Below, one piece after another: positions 16,406-24,766 of a DNA stretch of 64,000 nt; the stretch's first letter is position 1, and each line of letters starts with the position of its first letter. The notes below the pieces were generated by a model. The model ran no database searches. It was not told the DNA's origin and saw only the letters and a list, made by a program, of their open reading frames with translations. Made by a program: the position numbers and the translations under genes. Where the stretch lies: NCBI GenBank assembly GCA_022821685.1, contig JAJEDD010000041.1, positions 105,486 to 169,485 of the forward strand, given 5' to 3'. This DNA is from Acidimicrobiia bacterium (lineage in GTDB: Bacteria; Actinomycetota; Acidimicrobiia; Acidimicrobiales; Aldehydirespiratoraceae).

Positions 16406-19400
16406 GTGCCTTCGGCCTCCCCGTCATCCATGATCATCGCAGGCCTCCAACGGGAGGGAGCGCAACACGACACTGACTCAGGATGGGACCGAACGAATCA
16501 CATTGACACCGAGAGCCGATTGCAAGAACTGTTGCGCGGTAAGCGTCTCGTGGGGGAACTCGATCTCTCGCCAGGCGGGCGCGCGCTTGAGATGGCGGAG
16601 TGGGTGTTCAACGGGGTGACGAGGACAGGCGACTATGGACGGCTGAAGCAATATCCGGCTGCCACGGCTGTGTTTCTGGCAGCTGAGGGCGGCCGCTGCT
16701 ACGACGATGGCACCTTCTGGCCCAACATCGAGAGCCTCAAGGACGCCAGCCCTCAGGAACAGTCCGTCGTCGGCAAAGCGTTCGAGGCAGCTGTCCGTCA
16801 GCTCAGGCTTGAGGACTTTGGCGACGCTCCCGAGGCGGGCAGGTGGCTGCGGTTCGTCACGCCGATCCTTCTTCATGGAGGAATTCCCGCGAGTTGCGCC
16901 CCCGACGCTGCGCAACTCATCTTGGCAGACATGCGACAGGGGGTGCAGGACGGGGCTGAGCTCATTGACGGCGTATTGCGCTCCACAGCACGCAAAGCAC
17001 AGCTCGATCGGCCACTACAGCGGTTCTTCTCATACGGAGGCGAATTTGCCCTGGACCTTGTCGAGCGCATGATGGCGGCGGTCCTCGACATCAACGCAAT
17101 CGGTCTCGACGACGCCCGGCAACTGGCATCTGAGCTAGCCGAGGAACTCGGTCTGCCCGAATACCTGCTACAAGCTCTGATCGACGGCGGGTCGATCGGC
17201 GGAGGTGTACGTCACCGTAGGCCCCCACGCCCACTCGTTCGGATCGACCGATACTCCTGCAGCGGCCCGCATGTTGCACTTCCACCGGTAGAGGGCGGAG
17301 GAGAGTGGCTCCTCTCAGGGAGTTCGGCGAGCCGTCACACAGCACTACAACGTGAAGCACACGAAGTACCTCTGACCCCGTCCCGGGGAGGATGGACGGT
17401 AACTCTCCGATCGAGCGCCGTCGAAACGGGGGCGCAGTTTAAGGGCCATCCAGACGTTGCGGCGTACATCTTTGAGCCGGGCGGCAGAATGGCCCGAGAA
17501 CAACGGCGGATCCGGGGCGATGTGACGCTGCTATTGGTCGCCAAGGACATAGAAGTCCTCTGCCGCAATGAAACATCAGCCCGTCTGGCTGAAGAGCTGC
17601 CAGCGCGGGGCGAACCATGGAACGGCTGGAAGCTGCTCAGCCTTGATCTCTCCGGCACGGACGCTCTCGTTCTGCGTAGCAAGAACGCTGGCTTGGAAGC
17701 ACCCGTCCTGCTGCCGGTGTCGCGGCCGCCGCAGGGCCCGGCGATCACATCTCACCCGGTCGTCGCCGTGAGTGGACCGATGGGATGCGCGGTTTACGCC
17801 GAAGCGCCCTGCGTAGCAGAACCAGACGGTACGACACCTGCAACGTGGCGGGTGCGGTGGCGCAGCGATGACGACACCAACCCGCCAGCGACAGCCGTGC
17901 TTTACGACCTGCCATGTGGGCCTCATGGACGCTCTCTAGCGCCAAGACTCCCCACCGAGGACTCCTGCTGCGGCACTCTGGAAATCGTCGGCCCGCTGGG
18001 GAGTGACCTACGGGAGCGCATTGCTGTGGTACGGGGACTCCGAGTGACAATGCCTGATCGCGTCATCGGCCCTGATGAGACGGTCGAGGTGACGGTCGAC
18101 GCCGACTGTGTCTTGACTGACTCCAACGGCTCCAGCGGCCGTTCCGTGAGGATCCAGTTCGAACCAGGCTCCGAGAGCACCGAGCTATTGGCGGACGGTG
18201 TGCCCTTGACTGTCACAATCCCGCGGCTGTCGTGGGCCACTAGCTACCGCGACATGCCCGCGGCTGCCCTGGGCCGAGACCGCCAGCAGATCGGGTTGGA
18301 CCAGATCGAGTCTGGAGAGGCGGAATCCTTGCTCGTGCGTTGCGGCCGACCAACCAGCATCGCAGTGGAGTTGCACGGACACGAATTGCTCCAAAGAACC
18401 GAAGCGTCGCAAGCCGTTGGCGAGCAGGGCCGATGGGCCTTTCCTCTATCGCTGTTTCGCGACACTGCCTCCGCTTCTGGGCTCGCAAAGATGAGTCTGA
18501 GGCTTCACGCCGAGGGTGCCCAAGCCGATGCTGCTGTCGTCGTCGCCCGCCATGAGGTCTCAAGGCTCTATGTCGATGTTGCTGATGCCGAAGCAGGCGA
18601 GGTCTTGATCGACGTGGCCTGGCACGAGAACAGACGCTTTCGAAACCGCCAAGTGCGGTTGTGGCCGCAGCACCGGATCTGGGCGCAACCAGTCTGCGAA
18701 GACATCCCAGACGACGTGGATGGATCTTTCGATTGTGTGGTGGAAGCACCCCCAGGCCCCTACTTGGCAGAGATCGCACTTCGCGACGACTGGACTACGC
18801 CTCAACGCCCCTCACGCGGTGCCGCATCCGTTGAAGTTAGCGTCGGGTCTCCGCAAGAAGCAGACCGCCGTCTTCGGACCCTAGGTCTCACCGTCGCGAC
18901 GGAAGCCCTCGAACTTGCCGTCTCGGGCCATCCGCGCAGTCGTCAGATCGACGGGCATGTCATCACCGCGGCGCGTCATGAACTCCGACAGGCCCTTGCT
19001 GCGTCCTGTGGCCCCGCCGTGCCGTTTGATGCCCTGACACGCCTCGTTCATCTCGCTCTGTCTGCTGATGGCGTGTTGGAAGAGATGCTGGCGCAGGAGT
19101 TGGTGGGAGTCCTGCCCAGCCTGCACATGTTGAGGCTCACGCTCGCGATGATGACAGTACCGGCCCGCTGCCCAGCAAGTTCCGAGACCATGGAGACACT
19201 CTGGGAGTCCGAGCCACTGGCCGCCGCTGTGCTTGACTGCGAGCTTGATGACCACAGCACCGCACGATGGGAGTGCTTCGCGGGCTGGGTGCCCGCCCTC
19301 GATAATGGCGGTCCCGAGCAACCGGCGGAGCCAATCAGCAAACCGCTCGACGAGCTCTCGCCGGACAGGCTCACAGCGCTAGCCGACGCTCTGCCGCCGA

Positions 19401-19774
19401 TGGGGTCGCTTCCGTTGCAGTTCGGCGGATACACGCTCGCTGCGCTTGAAATGCTCCAGAAGACCTGGCCGGATCGCACTCAGTTGAACAGCTGGATGGC
19501 CACCCACACCCGGGTAACCACCTACACGCAGCGGCTGGACCCGGCCCAACACCAACAGATCGACGCCCTAATGCCCGCCTCCGGAGCTGCAGGCTGGCAG
19601 AGGTTCCCAGCGAGACTTCAGGCAGCAGCGTTCCAACTCGCTGATGACATCGCCAGCCAGGCCGAGCGTGACGCAGCCGCGCAGGCGCTCCTAGACGCGG
19701 CCGAAATGGCTCCCCTGCTGACAAAGCGCAGTTTGTTCACGGCAGCGGCGCTGCGCGCTGCATCCTTAGCGTAA
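16406..19774 (+). CDS. DruH-like protein of a Druantia type III-like system
   Basis: This 1,122-residue protein has no motif I can name as catalytic. By composition it has a helical N-terminal part (about 1-270, e.g. YPAATAVFLAAEGG, RFVTPILLHGGIP), a long beta-rich middle (about 280-850) and a helical C-terminal part (about 860-1122). It lies 13 bases upstream of a DUF1998-type helicase. A roughly 1,100-residue orphan protein directly before such a giant helicase is the druH-druE layout of Druantia type III, so I assign it by architecture, not by a sequence search. Start is GTG 16406 or ATG 16430; neither has a clear ribosome site. Base composition is visibly less GC-rich than the neighbouring ribosomal genes, consistent with transfer. 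Confidence 0.6.
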   Translation: MPSASPSSMIIAGLQREGAQHDTDSGWDRTNHIDTESRLQELLRGKRLVGELDLSPGGRALEMAEWVFNGVTRTGDYGRLKQYPAATAVFLAAEGGRCYDDGTFWPNIESLKDASPQEQSVVGKAFEAAVRQLRLEDFGDAPEAGRWLRFVTPILLHGGIPASCAPDAAQLILADMRQGVQDGAELIDGVLRSTARKAQLDRPLQRFFSYGGEFALDLVERMMAAVLDINAIGLDDARQLASELAEELGLPEYLLQALIDGGSIGGGVRHRRPPRPLVRIDRYSCSGPHVALPPVEGGGEWLLSGSSASRHTALQREAHEVPLTPSRGGWTVTLRSSAVETGAQFKGHPDVAAYIFEPGGRMAREQRRIRGDVTLLLVAKDIEVLCRNETSARLAEELPARGEPWNGWKLLSLDLSGTDALVLRSKNAGLEAPVLLPVSRPPQGPAITSHPVVAVSGPMGCAVYAEAPCVAEPDGTTPATWRVRWRSDDDTNPPATAVLYDLPCGPHGRSLAPRLPTEDSCCGTLEIVGPLGSDLRERIAVVRGLRVTMPDRVIGPDETVEVTVDADCVLTDSNGSSGRSVRIQFEPGSESTELLADGVPLTVTIPRLSWATSYRDMPAAALGRDRQQIGLDQIESGEAESLLVRCGRPTSIAVELHGHELLQRTEASQAVGEQGRWAFPLSLFRDTASASGLAKMSLRLHAEGAQADAAVVVARHEVSRLYVDVADAEAGEVLIDVAWHENRRFRNRQVRLWPQHRIWAQPVCEDIPDDVDGSFDCVVEAPPGPYLAEIALRDDWTTPQRPSRGAASVEVSVGSPQEADRRLRTLGLTVATEALELAVSGHPRSRQIDGHVITAARHELRQALAASCGPAVPFDALTRLVHLALSADGVLEEMLAQELVGVLPSLHMLRLTLAMMTVPARCPASSETMETLWESEPLAAAVLDCELDDHSTARWECFAGWVPALDNGGPEQPAEPISKPLDELSPDRLTALADALPPMGSLPLQFGGYTLAALEMLQKTWPDRTQLNSWMATHTRVTTYTQRLDPAQHQQIDALMPASGAAGWQRFPARLQAAAFQLADDIASQAERDAAAQALLDAAEMAPLLTKRSLFTAAALRAASLA

Positions 19775-19787
19775 GGGTCGTACACAA

Positions 19788-22700
19788 ATGCAGCAACGCC
19801 TAAACGCAGACGTACGACAGGTGCTTGAGCCCATCGAGGCTTCCCAGGCTATTGGCCAGTCATACATCCGCTATCTCAAGGCGCGGTACGCACCCGCTGA
19901 CGATGACTTGAGGGCAGAGCTACATGACGCGCTGGACAACCGCTTCCTAAGCACCCGAGGGCCGTTCTTGCAAGCCGCGTCCGCGTACCAGAAGGGCGGA
20001 TCACTCGAGACGCTCATCTCAGACGGGCTTATGCATGACCGTCTGCGGGAACTGGACCCCGAAGTTCTGCCGCCGGACCGGCCGCTGTACCGACATCAGG
20101 AAACGGCCCTGCGCAAGGCAGCCGAGGGCCGCAACCTGGTGATAGCGACGGGGACCGGCTCCGGGAAGACGGAGTGCTACCTGTTGCCGATCATCGATCA
20201 TCTGCTGCGAGAAGCGGACTCGGGCACCTTGGGCGAGCCTGGGGTGCGAGCGATGCTGCTGTATCCGATGAACGCTTTGGCAAACGACCAGATGATGCGC
20301 ATCCGCGGCCTTATGCGGCCCTTCCCTCACATCATGTTCGGGCGCTATACCGGTGCCACGCTGGAGCGGCACCGAGACGGCGCGCAGCAGTACCGCACGG
20401 ACTTCAGCCGAGATCCCGACCCCGGAGAACTCGTGTCCCGGGAACAGATGCGCGCCACGCCGCCGCACATTCTTCTCACCAACTACGCGATGCTCGAATA
20501 CCTTCTGTTGCGTCCCGCAGACACGGCCTTCTTTGACGGGCCCACCGGGCAGCACTGGCGCTTCGTGGTCCTCGATGAGATGCACATCTACAACGGCGCC
20601 CGAGGCGCTGAGATTGCCATGCTCCTGAGACGGGTGCGGGACCGAGTGACAAAGAGCAGGCGGGGTCAGCTGCGCATGGTCGGCACATCCGCGACTCTGG
20701 GAAGCGGAAGCGACGCCCCGAAGCGGATCGCGGAGTACGCGGCCGACCTTTTTGGCGAACGAGTCGAACACCACAGCCACGACGAACTACGCCAAGACAT
20801 CGTCATGCCCGCCGTGGAGCCACCGCCTGCCCCTCCGAACCCATGGAAAGCCCCAAAAGGGTCCTTCCACGCGTTCAGACAGGCATTGACCTCCGACAAT
20901 GCGACCCGCGAAGTGTTGGATCTGGTGCCCGAAGATGTCCTGCAGCGCACTGATACCGGAATTGGAGAGCTCACGAACGCTCTTCGGTCGGAGCAGCATG
21001 TTGTCAGGCTCGCCAGACTGCTTCACGACGACCCTCTCGACGTTGCCGAGCAGCGCGACAAGGTATTCTCAGACTCCAGCCGCGCCGAGGAACTCTCTGC
21101 GCTGCTGGCGGTATGCACCAACTCCTATGCCGACGCCCCGCCTCTGGTGCCGGCGCGCTATCACTACCTGCTCAGAGCTCTCGAGGGGGCCTTCTTGTGC
21201 AAGTCCCCCAGGCATCCCACCGGCGCTCCGCGATTGCGTCTCGAGCGGCATCTCACATGCCCCGAGTGCGAAGCAAGCGGCATTCACTCGCAGATGTTCG
21301 AATTCGGGGTCTGCAATCGCTGTTCAGCAGAGTTCCTGATCGGCAACGCGGCAACGCCGGATGAAGACGGGCACCTCGCCGTCACACAGGCACCTCCGCA
21401 ACGCCGGAATCTCATGTATCTGCTCCTCAGAGACCAGATCGAGAACGACGACGAAGACGAAGCTGCTGTCATCGATGACTCCGAAGTGGAAGCCGAGGTC
21501 GACCGTCGTCGCCTGTGCACCGATTGCGGCAAGCTCTGCGAGTCAACTAACGAGCCCTGTGGCTGCGGCGCTCGAGACGCTTCGCTGGTCGTCACCTACG
21601 CGAAACCAAAGCGAGGGCAGCCGCTGCGACGCTGCCCGGCATGCTCTGGCCGCACCAACACGGACATCGTGTTGAGGTTCTTCACCGGACATGACGCTCC
21701 CGTCTCTGTGGTCGCCACATCCCTGTACCAGTGCTTGCCTCCAGAAGAACCCTCAGATGGCCAAATCACAGAAATCGGAGAGGGCCGCAAACTGCTGACC
21801 TTCTCAGACAGCCGCCAAGACGCTGCTTTCTTTGCGCCCTATCTGGATCGGACATACGCGCGTGCCGTCCAGCGCCGCCTGATCTGGGATGCGCTCGACC
21901 GGCATCGCGGCGAAGACCTCCGCTTCGAGGACATCGTTCCTCTGGTTCAGAGGCTCGCCGCGGACAGACTCGTGATCGACCCCGACGACAGCAGCGCCTC
22001 CAAGAAGCGCCAGGTGCGGCGCTGGCTGATGGCGGAGGTCCTCGCCACAGACCGCAGGCAGAGCCTCGACGGCGTCGGCCTCGCCGAAATCACCGTCGCA
22101 GTGCCACGCAACGTCACCGTGCCGCCCGCCATCCAGCGGCTCGGGTTCAGCGATCAGGAAGCCCTCGATATCGCCGCTGCTCTGCTCGACACGCTGCGCC
22201 GCCAGGCCGCAGTGCATCTCCCAGAAGGAGTGGAAATCTCAGACCAAGCCTTCGCTCCGCGGAACATCGTCACGTCAGTTCGCGCTGAACATCCAGCCAA
22301 CAAAGTGATGGCCTGGCTGCCCGCTCGCGGCCGCAACAGTCGACTCGACTACCTGACCAAGGTCTTCGCTCAACGAGGCATCACGGCAGATCCTCTCGAA
22401 GCGCTCAATGGGATCTGGGGCTGGCTGACCGACGGCGACAGCGCCTGGCGAAAGGTGCTAGTCCCCACAAATGACCGCCACCACGGCACTGTTTTCAAGC
22501 TGGATCCCGAGTGGATCAAGATGATCCCAGCATCGGACAACCACCAACCCTATGAATGCTCCAAGTGCCATCAGATTGTGTGGCGCAGCGTGAGCGACGT
22601 CTGTCCGGCATGGTGCTGCGACGGCAAGCTGATGCCCGCTCGCGTGGAGGGCCGCCCGACCGCAGCGCACTATCGGCACCTCTACACCACACTGACACCT

Positions 22701-24623
22701 TCGGGGATGCGAGTTGAAGAACACACGGGCCAACTGGAGACAGAACGCGCTAGACGGTTCCAACAGGATTTCCTTGACGGGAAGCTCAACGCACTGAGCT
22801 GCACGACCACTTTCGAACTCGGTGTGGATCTGGGAGACGTCAAGGCAGTGTTGATGCGCAACGTTCCGCCCTCACCCGCGAACTATGTACAGCGCGCCGG
22901 TCGCGCCGGCCGGCGCGCCTCCACCCCGGCGCTCGTCGTCACCTTCGCCCGGCGCCGCAGCCACGACCTCTATCACTTCCAGGAACCCATGCGCCTCATC
23001 GAAGGCAACGTCGGTGTGCCGATCCTGTCGCTTCGCAACACCCTGATCGCACGCCGTCATATCCACGCGGTCGCCTTCGCCGCCTATGAACGCTGCCACG
23101 TAGGCAACGGCGGCGCCCCCCACCACAACGTCGCTTCGTTCTTCGTCGCCAGAGACGGCACCCCGGCACCGGTTGATGATTTCATCGAATGGCTCCAGAG
23201 CCACCCCAGAGACCTTGCCGAGGCCGTCGGGCGGATCACGCCCGAAGACATCGCAGAGGAACTGGGAGTCCACAGCTGGCAATGGGTCCAGGACCTCATA
23301 GACGACTCCGGTGGAACAGGCCGGGAGCATTTTGGGTGGCTGCGAAGGGCAACCGACGAAATCCGGTCTGACCTAGACGAATTCGACACCGAGATAGCCA
23401 AGACGGAACAGCGAATCCAAGAGATGAAGGCCGAGAACCGCAGCAACAAGGCCGAAGCTCAGTCTCGGCGTCTCGCCGCTCTCTACAAGGTCAAGGGCAC
23501 TCTCGAAGACAAACGCCTCATCGACTATCTGGCCTCCCGAGTGGTCCTGCCCAAGTACGGATTCCCGGTCGACGTGGTGACCCTGGACGTATGGCTTGAC
23601 CCCACCAAGGAGGCATCGGAACTTGATCTCTCGCGAGACCTCACCATGGGCATCACCGAATATGCCCCGGGCTCCAAAGTCGTAGCGAACAAGACCATCT
23701 GGGAGTCCACCGGGCTCCGGATATTGCCCGGCAAGGCCTTGATCGACCGCCGTTACTCCGAGTGCCCCAAGTGTGGCGCGTTCCGCACCCGCATTGATGC
23801 AAGCGGCGACGCAGGTGATCTCGTCGAGCTGTGCGAGGGATGTGGCACAGCGATCACCGAGCACAAGTTCCTCATCCCCCAGTTCGGATTCATCGGTCGA
23901 CGCAGCAGCGAACAACCCGGAGAAGCGCAACCTCCCAAAGCCGGGCGCTCCCAGTCCTACTTCAGCGACTACGACGGGGATCCCCCTAGCATCGATGAGA
24001 TCCCGATCGGCCGCTCGGTGGTACAAGCCCAATTCAGCAGACAAGGTCGCATCACGGTGATCAACGCTGGCCCCGCCGAGCGTGGATTCCACGTCTGCTT
24101 GTCCTGCGGCCACACCGAGCCCACAATCGCGAAGAGCACATCGAAGAGCACCGCGCCGGCCCCGCACGACCGCCCTGGAACAGGCCGCGAATGCACTGGG
24201 CTGCTCACCCCGCGTCACCTCGGCCACCACTACCTGACAGACGTGGTCGAACTCGACCTCATGATGCAGATGACTCACACTCAAGCCCGCAGCGCTCTGT
24301 ACGCGTTGCTCGCAGCGACTCCAGCCTTGGGTATCCCCACCGAGGACGTAGACGGAGTTCTCGGGCCGATCAGAACGAACGACCGGCAACCGTTGGTCAT
24401 ATTCGACACGGTGCCCGGCGGCGCGGGCCACGTCACTTGCATACGAGACAACCTCAACAGGCTGCTAAGGGCAGCACACCAGATCGCTCAGGGATGCCAG
24501 TGCGCCCTCAGCACCAGCTGCTACGGGTGTCTCCGCACATACCGAAACCAACAGTTCCATGACCAACTGTCACGGGGCGAGGCCACGACAGCCCTCGGGA
24601 GACTCGTGGCCCCTGGGGCCTAG
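19788..24623 (+). CDS. DruE-like DEAD/DEAH helicase with C-terminal DUF1998
   Basis: This 1,611-residue superfamily 2 helicase is a likely anti-phage effector. Motif I GTGSGKT is at residues 122-128, DEMH (motif II) near 263, GTSATLG (motif III) follows, and FELGVDLGD with QRAGRAGR (motif VI, 1035-1042) is in the second RecA lobe. Several Cys pairs occur between and after the lobes (CPECEASG, CTDCGKLC, CPACSG, CSKCHQ, CPKCGA). The C-terminus is DUF1998-like, with FDTVPGGAGH and the four-Cys cluster CQCALSTSCYGCLRTYRN. DruE, DrmA/DrmB and MrfA share such parts. The size and the DruH-like partner favour DruE, though known DruE proteins are usually somewhat longer. ATG 19788 follows AAGGG. Confidence 0.75.
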   Translation: MQQRLNADVRQVLEPIEASQAIGQSYIRYLKARYAPADDDLRAELHDALDNRFLSTRGPFLQAASAYQKGGSLETLISDGLMHDRLRELDPEVLPPDRPLYRHQETALRKAAEGRNLVIATGTGSGKTECYLLPIIDHLLREADSGTLGEPGVRAMLLYPMNALANDQMMRIRGLMRPFPHIMFGRYTGATLERHRDGAQQYRTDFSRDPDPGELVSREQMRATPPHILLTNYAMLEYLLLRPADTAFFDGPTGQHWRFVVLDEMHIYNGARGAEIAMLLRRVRDRVTKSRRGQLRMVGTSATLGSGSDAPKRIAEYAADLFGERVEHHSHDELRQDIVMPAVEPPPAPPNPWKAPKGSFHAFRQALTSDNATREVLDLVPEDVLQRTDTGIGELTNALRSEQHVVRLARLLHDDPLDVAEQRDKVFSDSSRAEELSALLAVCTNSYADAPPLVPARYHYLLRALEGAFLCKSPRHPTGAPRLRLERHLTCPECEASGIHSQMFEFGVCNRCSAEFLIGNAATPDEDGHLAVTQAPPQRRNLMYLLLRDQIENDDEDEAAVIDDSEVEAEVDRRRLCTDCGKLCESTNEPCGCGARDASLVVTYAKPKRGQPLRRCPACSGRTNTDIVLRFFTGHDAPVSVVATSLYQCLPPEEPSDGQITEIGEGRKLLTFSDSRQDAAFFAPYLDRTYARAVQRRLIWDALDRHRGEDLRFEDIVPLVQRLAADRLVIDPDDSSASKKRQVRRWLMAEVLATDRRQSLDGVGLAEITVAVPRNVTVPPAIQRLGFSDQEALDIAAALLDTLRRQAAVHLPEGVEISDQAFAPRNIVTSVRAEHPANKVMAWLPARGRNSRLDYLTKVFAQRGITADPLEALNGIWGWLTDGDSAWRKVLVPTNDRHHGTVFKLDPEWIKMIPASDNHQPYECSKCHQIVWRSVSDVCPAWCCDGKLMPARVEGRPTAAHYRHLYTTLTPSGMRVEEHTGQLETERARRFQQDFLDGKLNALSCTTTFELGVDLGDVKAVLMRNVPPSPANYVQRAGRAGRRASTPALVVTFARRRSHDLYHFQEPMRLIEGNVGVPILSLRNTLIARRHIHAVAFAAYERCHVGNGGAPHHNVASFFVARDGTPAPVDDFIEWLQSHPRDLAEAVGRITPEDIAEELGVHSWQWVQDLIDDSGGTGREHFGWLRRATDEIRSDLDEFDTEIAKTEQRIQEMKAENRSNKAEAQSRRLAALYKVKGTLEDKRLIDYLASRVVLPKYGFPVDVVTLDVWLDPTKEASELDLSRDLTMGITEYAPGSKVVANKTIWESTGLRILPGKALIDRRYSECPKCGAFRTRIDASGDAGDLVELCEGCGTAITEHKFLIPQFGFIGRRSSEQPGEAQPPKAGRSQSYFSDYDGDPPSIDEIPIGRSVVQAQFSRQGRITVINAGPAERGFHVCLSCGHTEPTIAKSTSKSTAPAPHDRPGTGRECTGLLTPRHLGHHYLTDVVELDLMMQMTHTQARSALYALLAATPALGIPTEDVDGVLGPIRTNDRQPLVIFDTVPGGAGHVTCIRDNLNRLLRAAHQIAQGCQCALSTSCYGCLRTYRNQQFHDQLSRGEATTALGRLVAPGA

Positions 24624-24710
24624 ATCGCACCCGCTCCGACCCAGGTCGTGGCACACCTGTTAGCTATCAAGCGTCATCCACCCGCAGGTGATGTCTCGCG
24701 CCTACGGTGC

Positions 24711-24740
24711 TTGTCACACCATCAATATAGGGTGCATAGT
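24711..24740 (+). promoter_or_regulatory. probable promoter of the fused restriction-modification gene
   Basis: TTGTCA (24711-24716) and CATAGT (24735-24740) are 18 bases apart, 27 bases before the ATG at 24767. The 143-nt gap after the helicase gene is therefore probably a separate promoter region, so the methylase can be expressed independently. Confidence 0.5.
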
Positions 24741-24766
24741 TGCCATAAGCAGCTAAAGGGCATGAA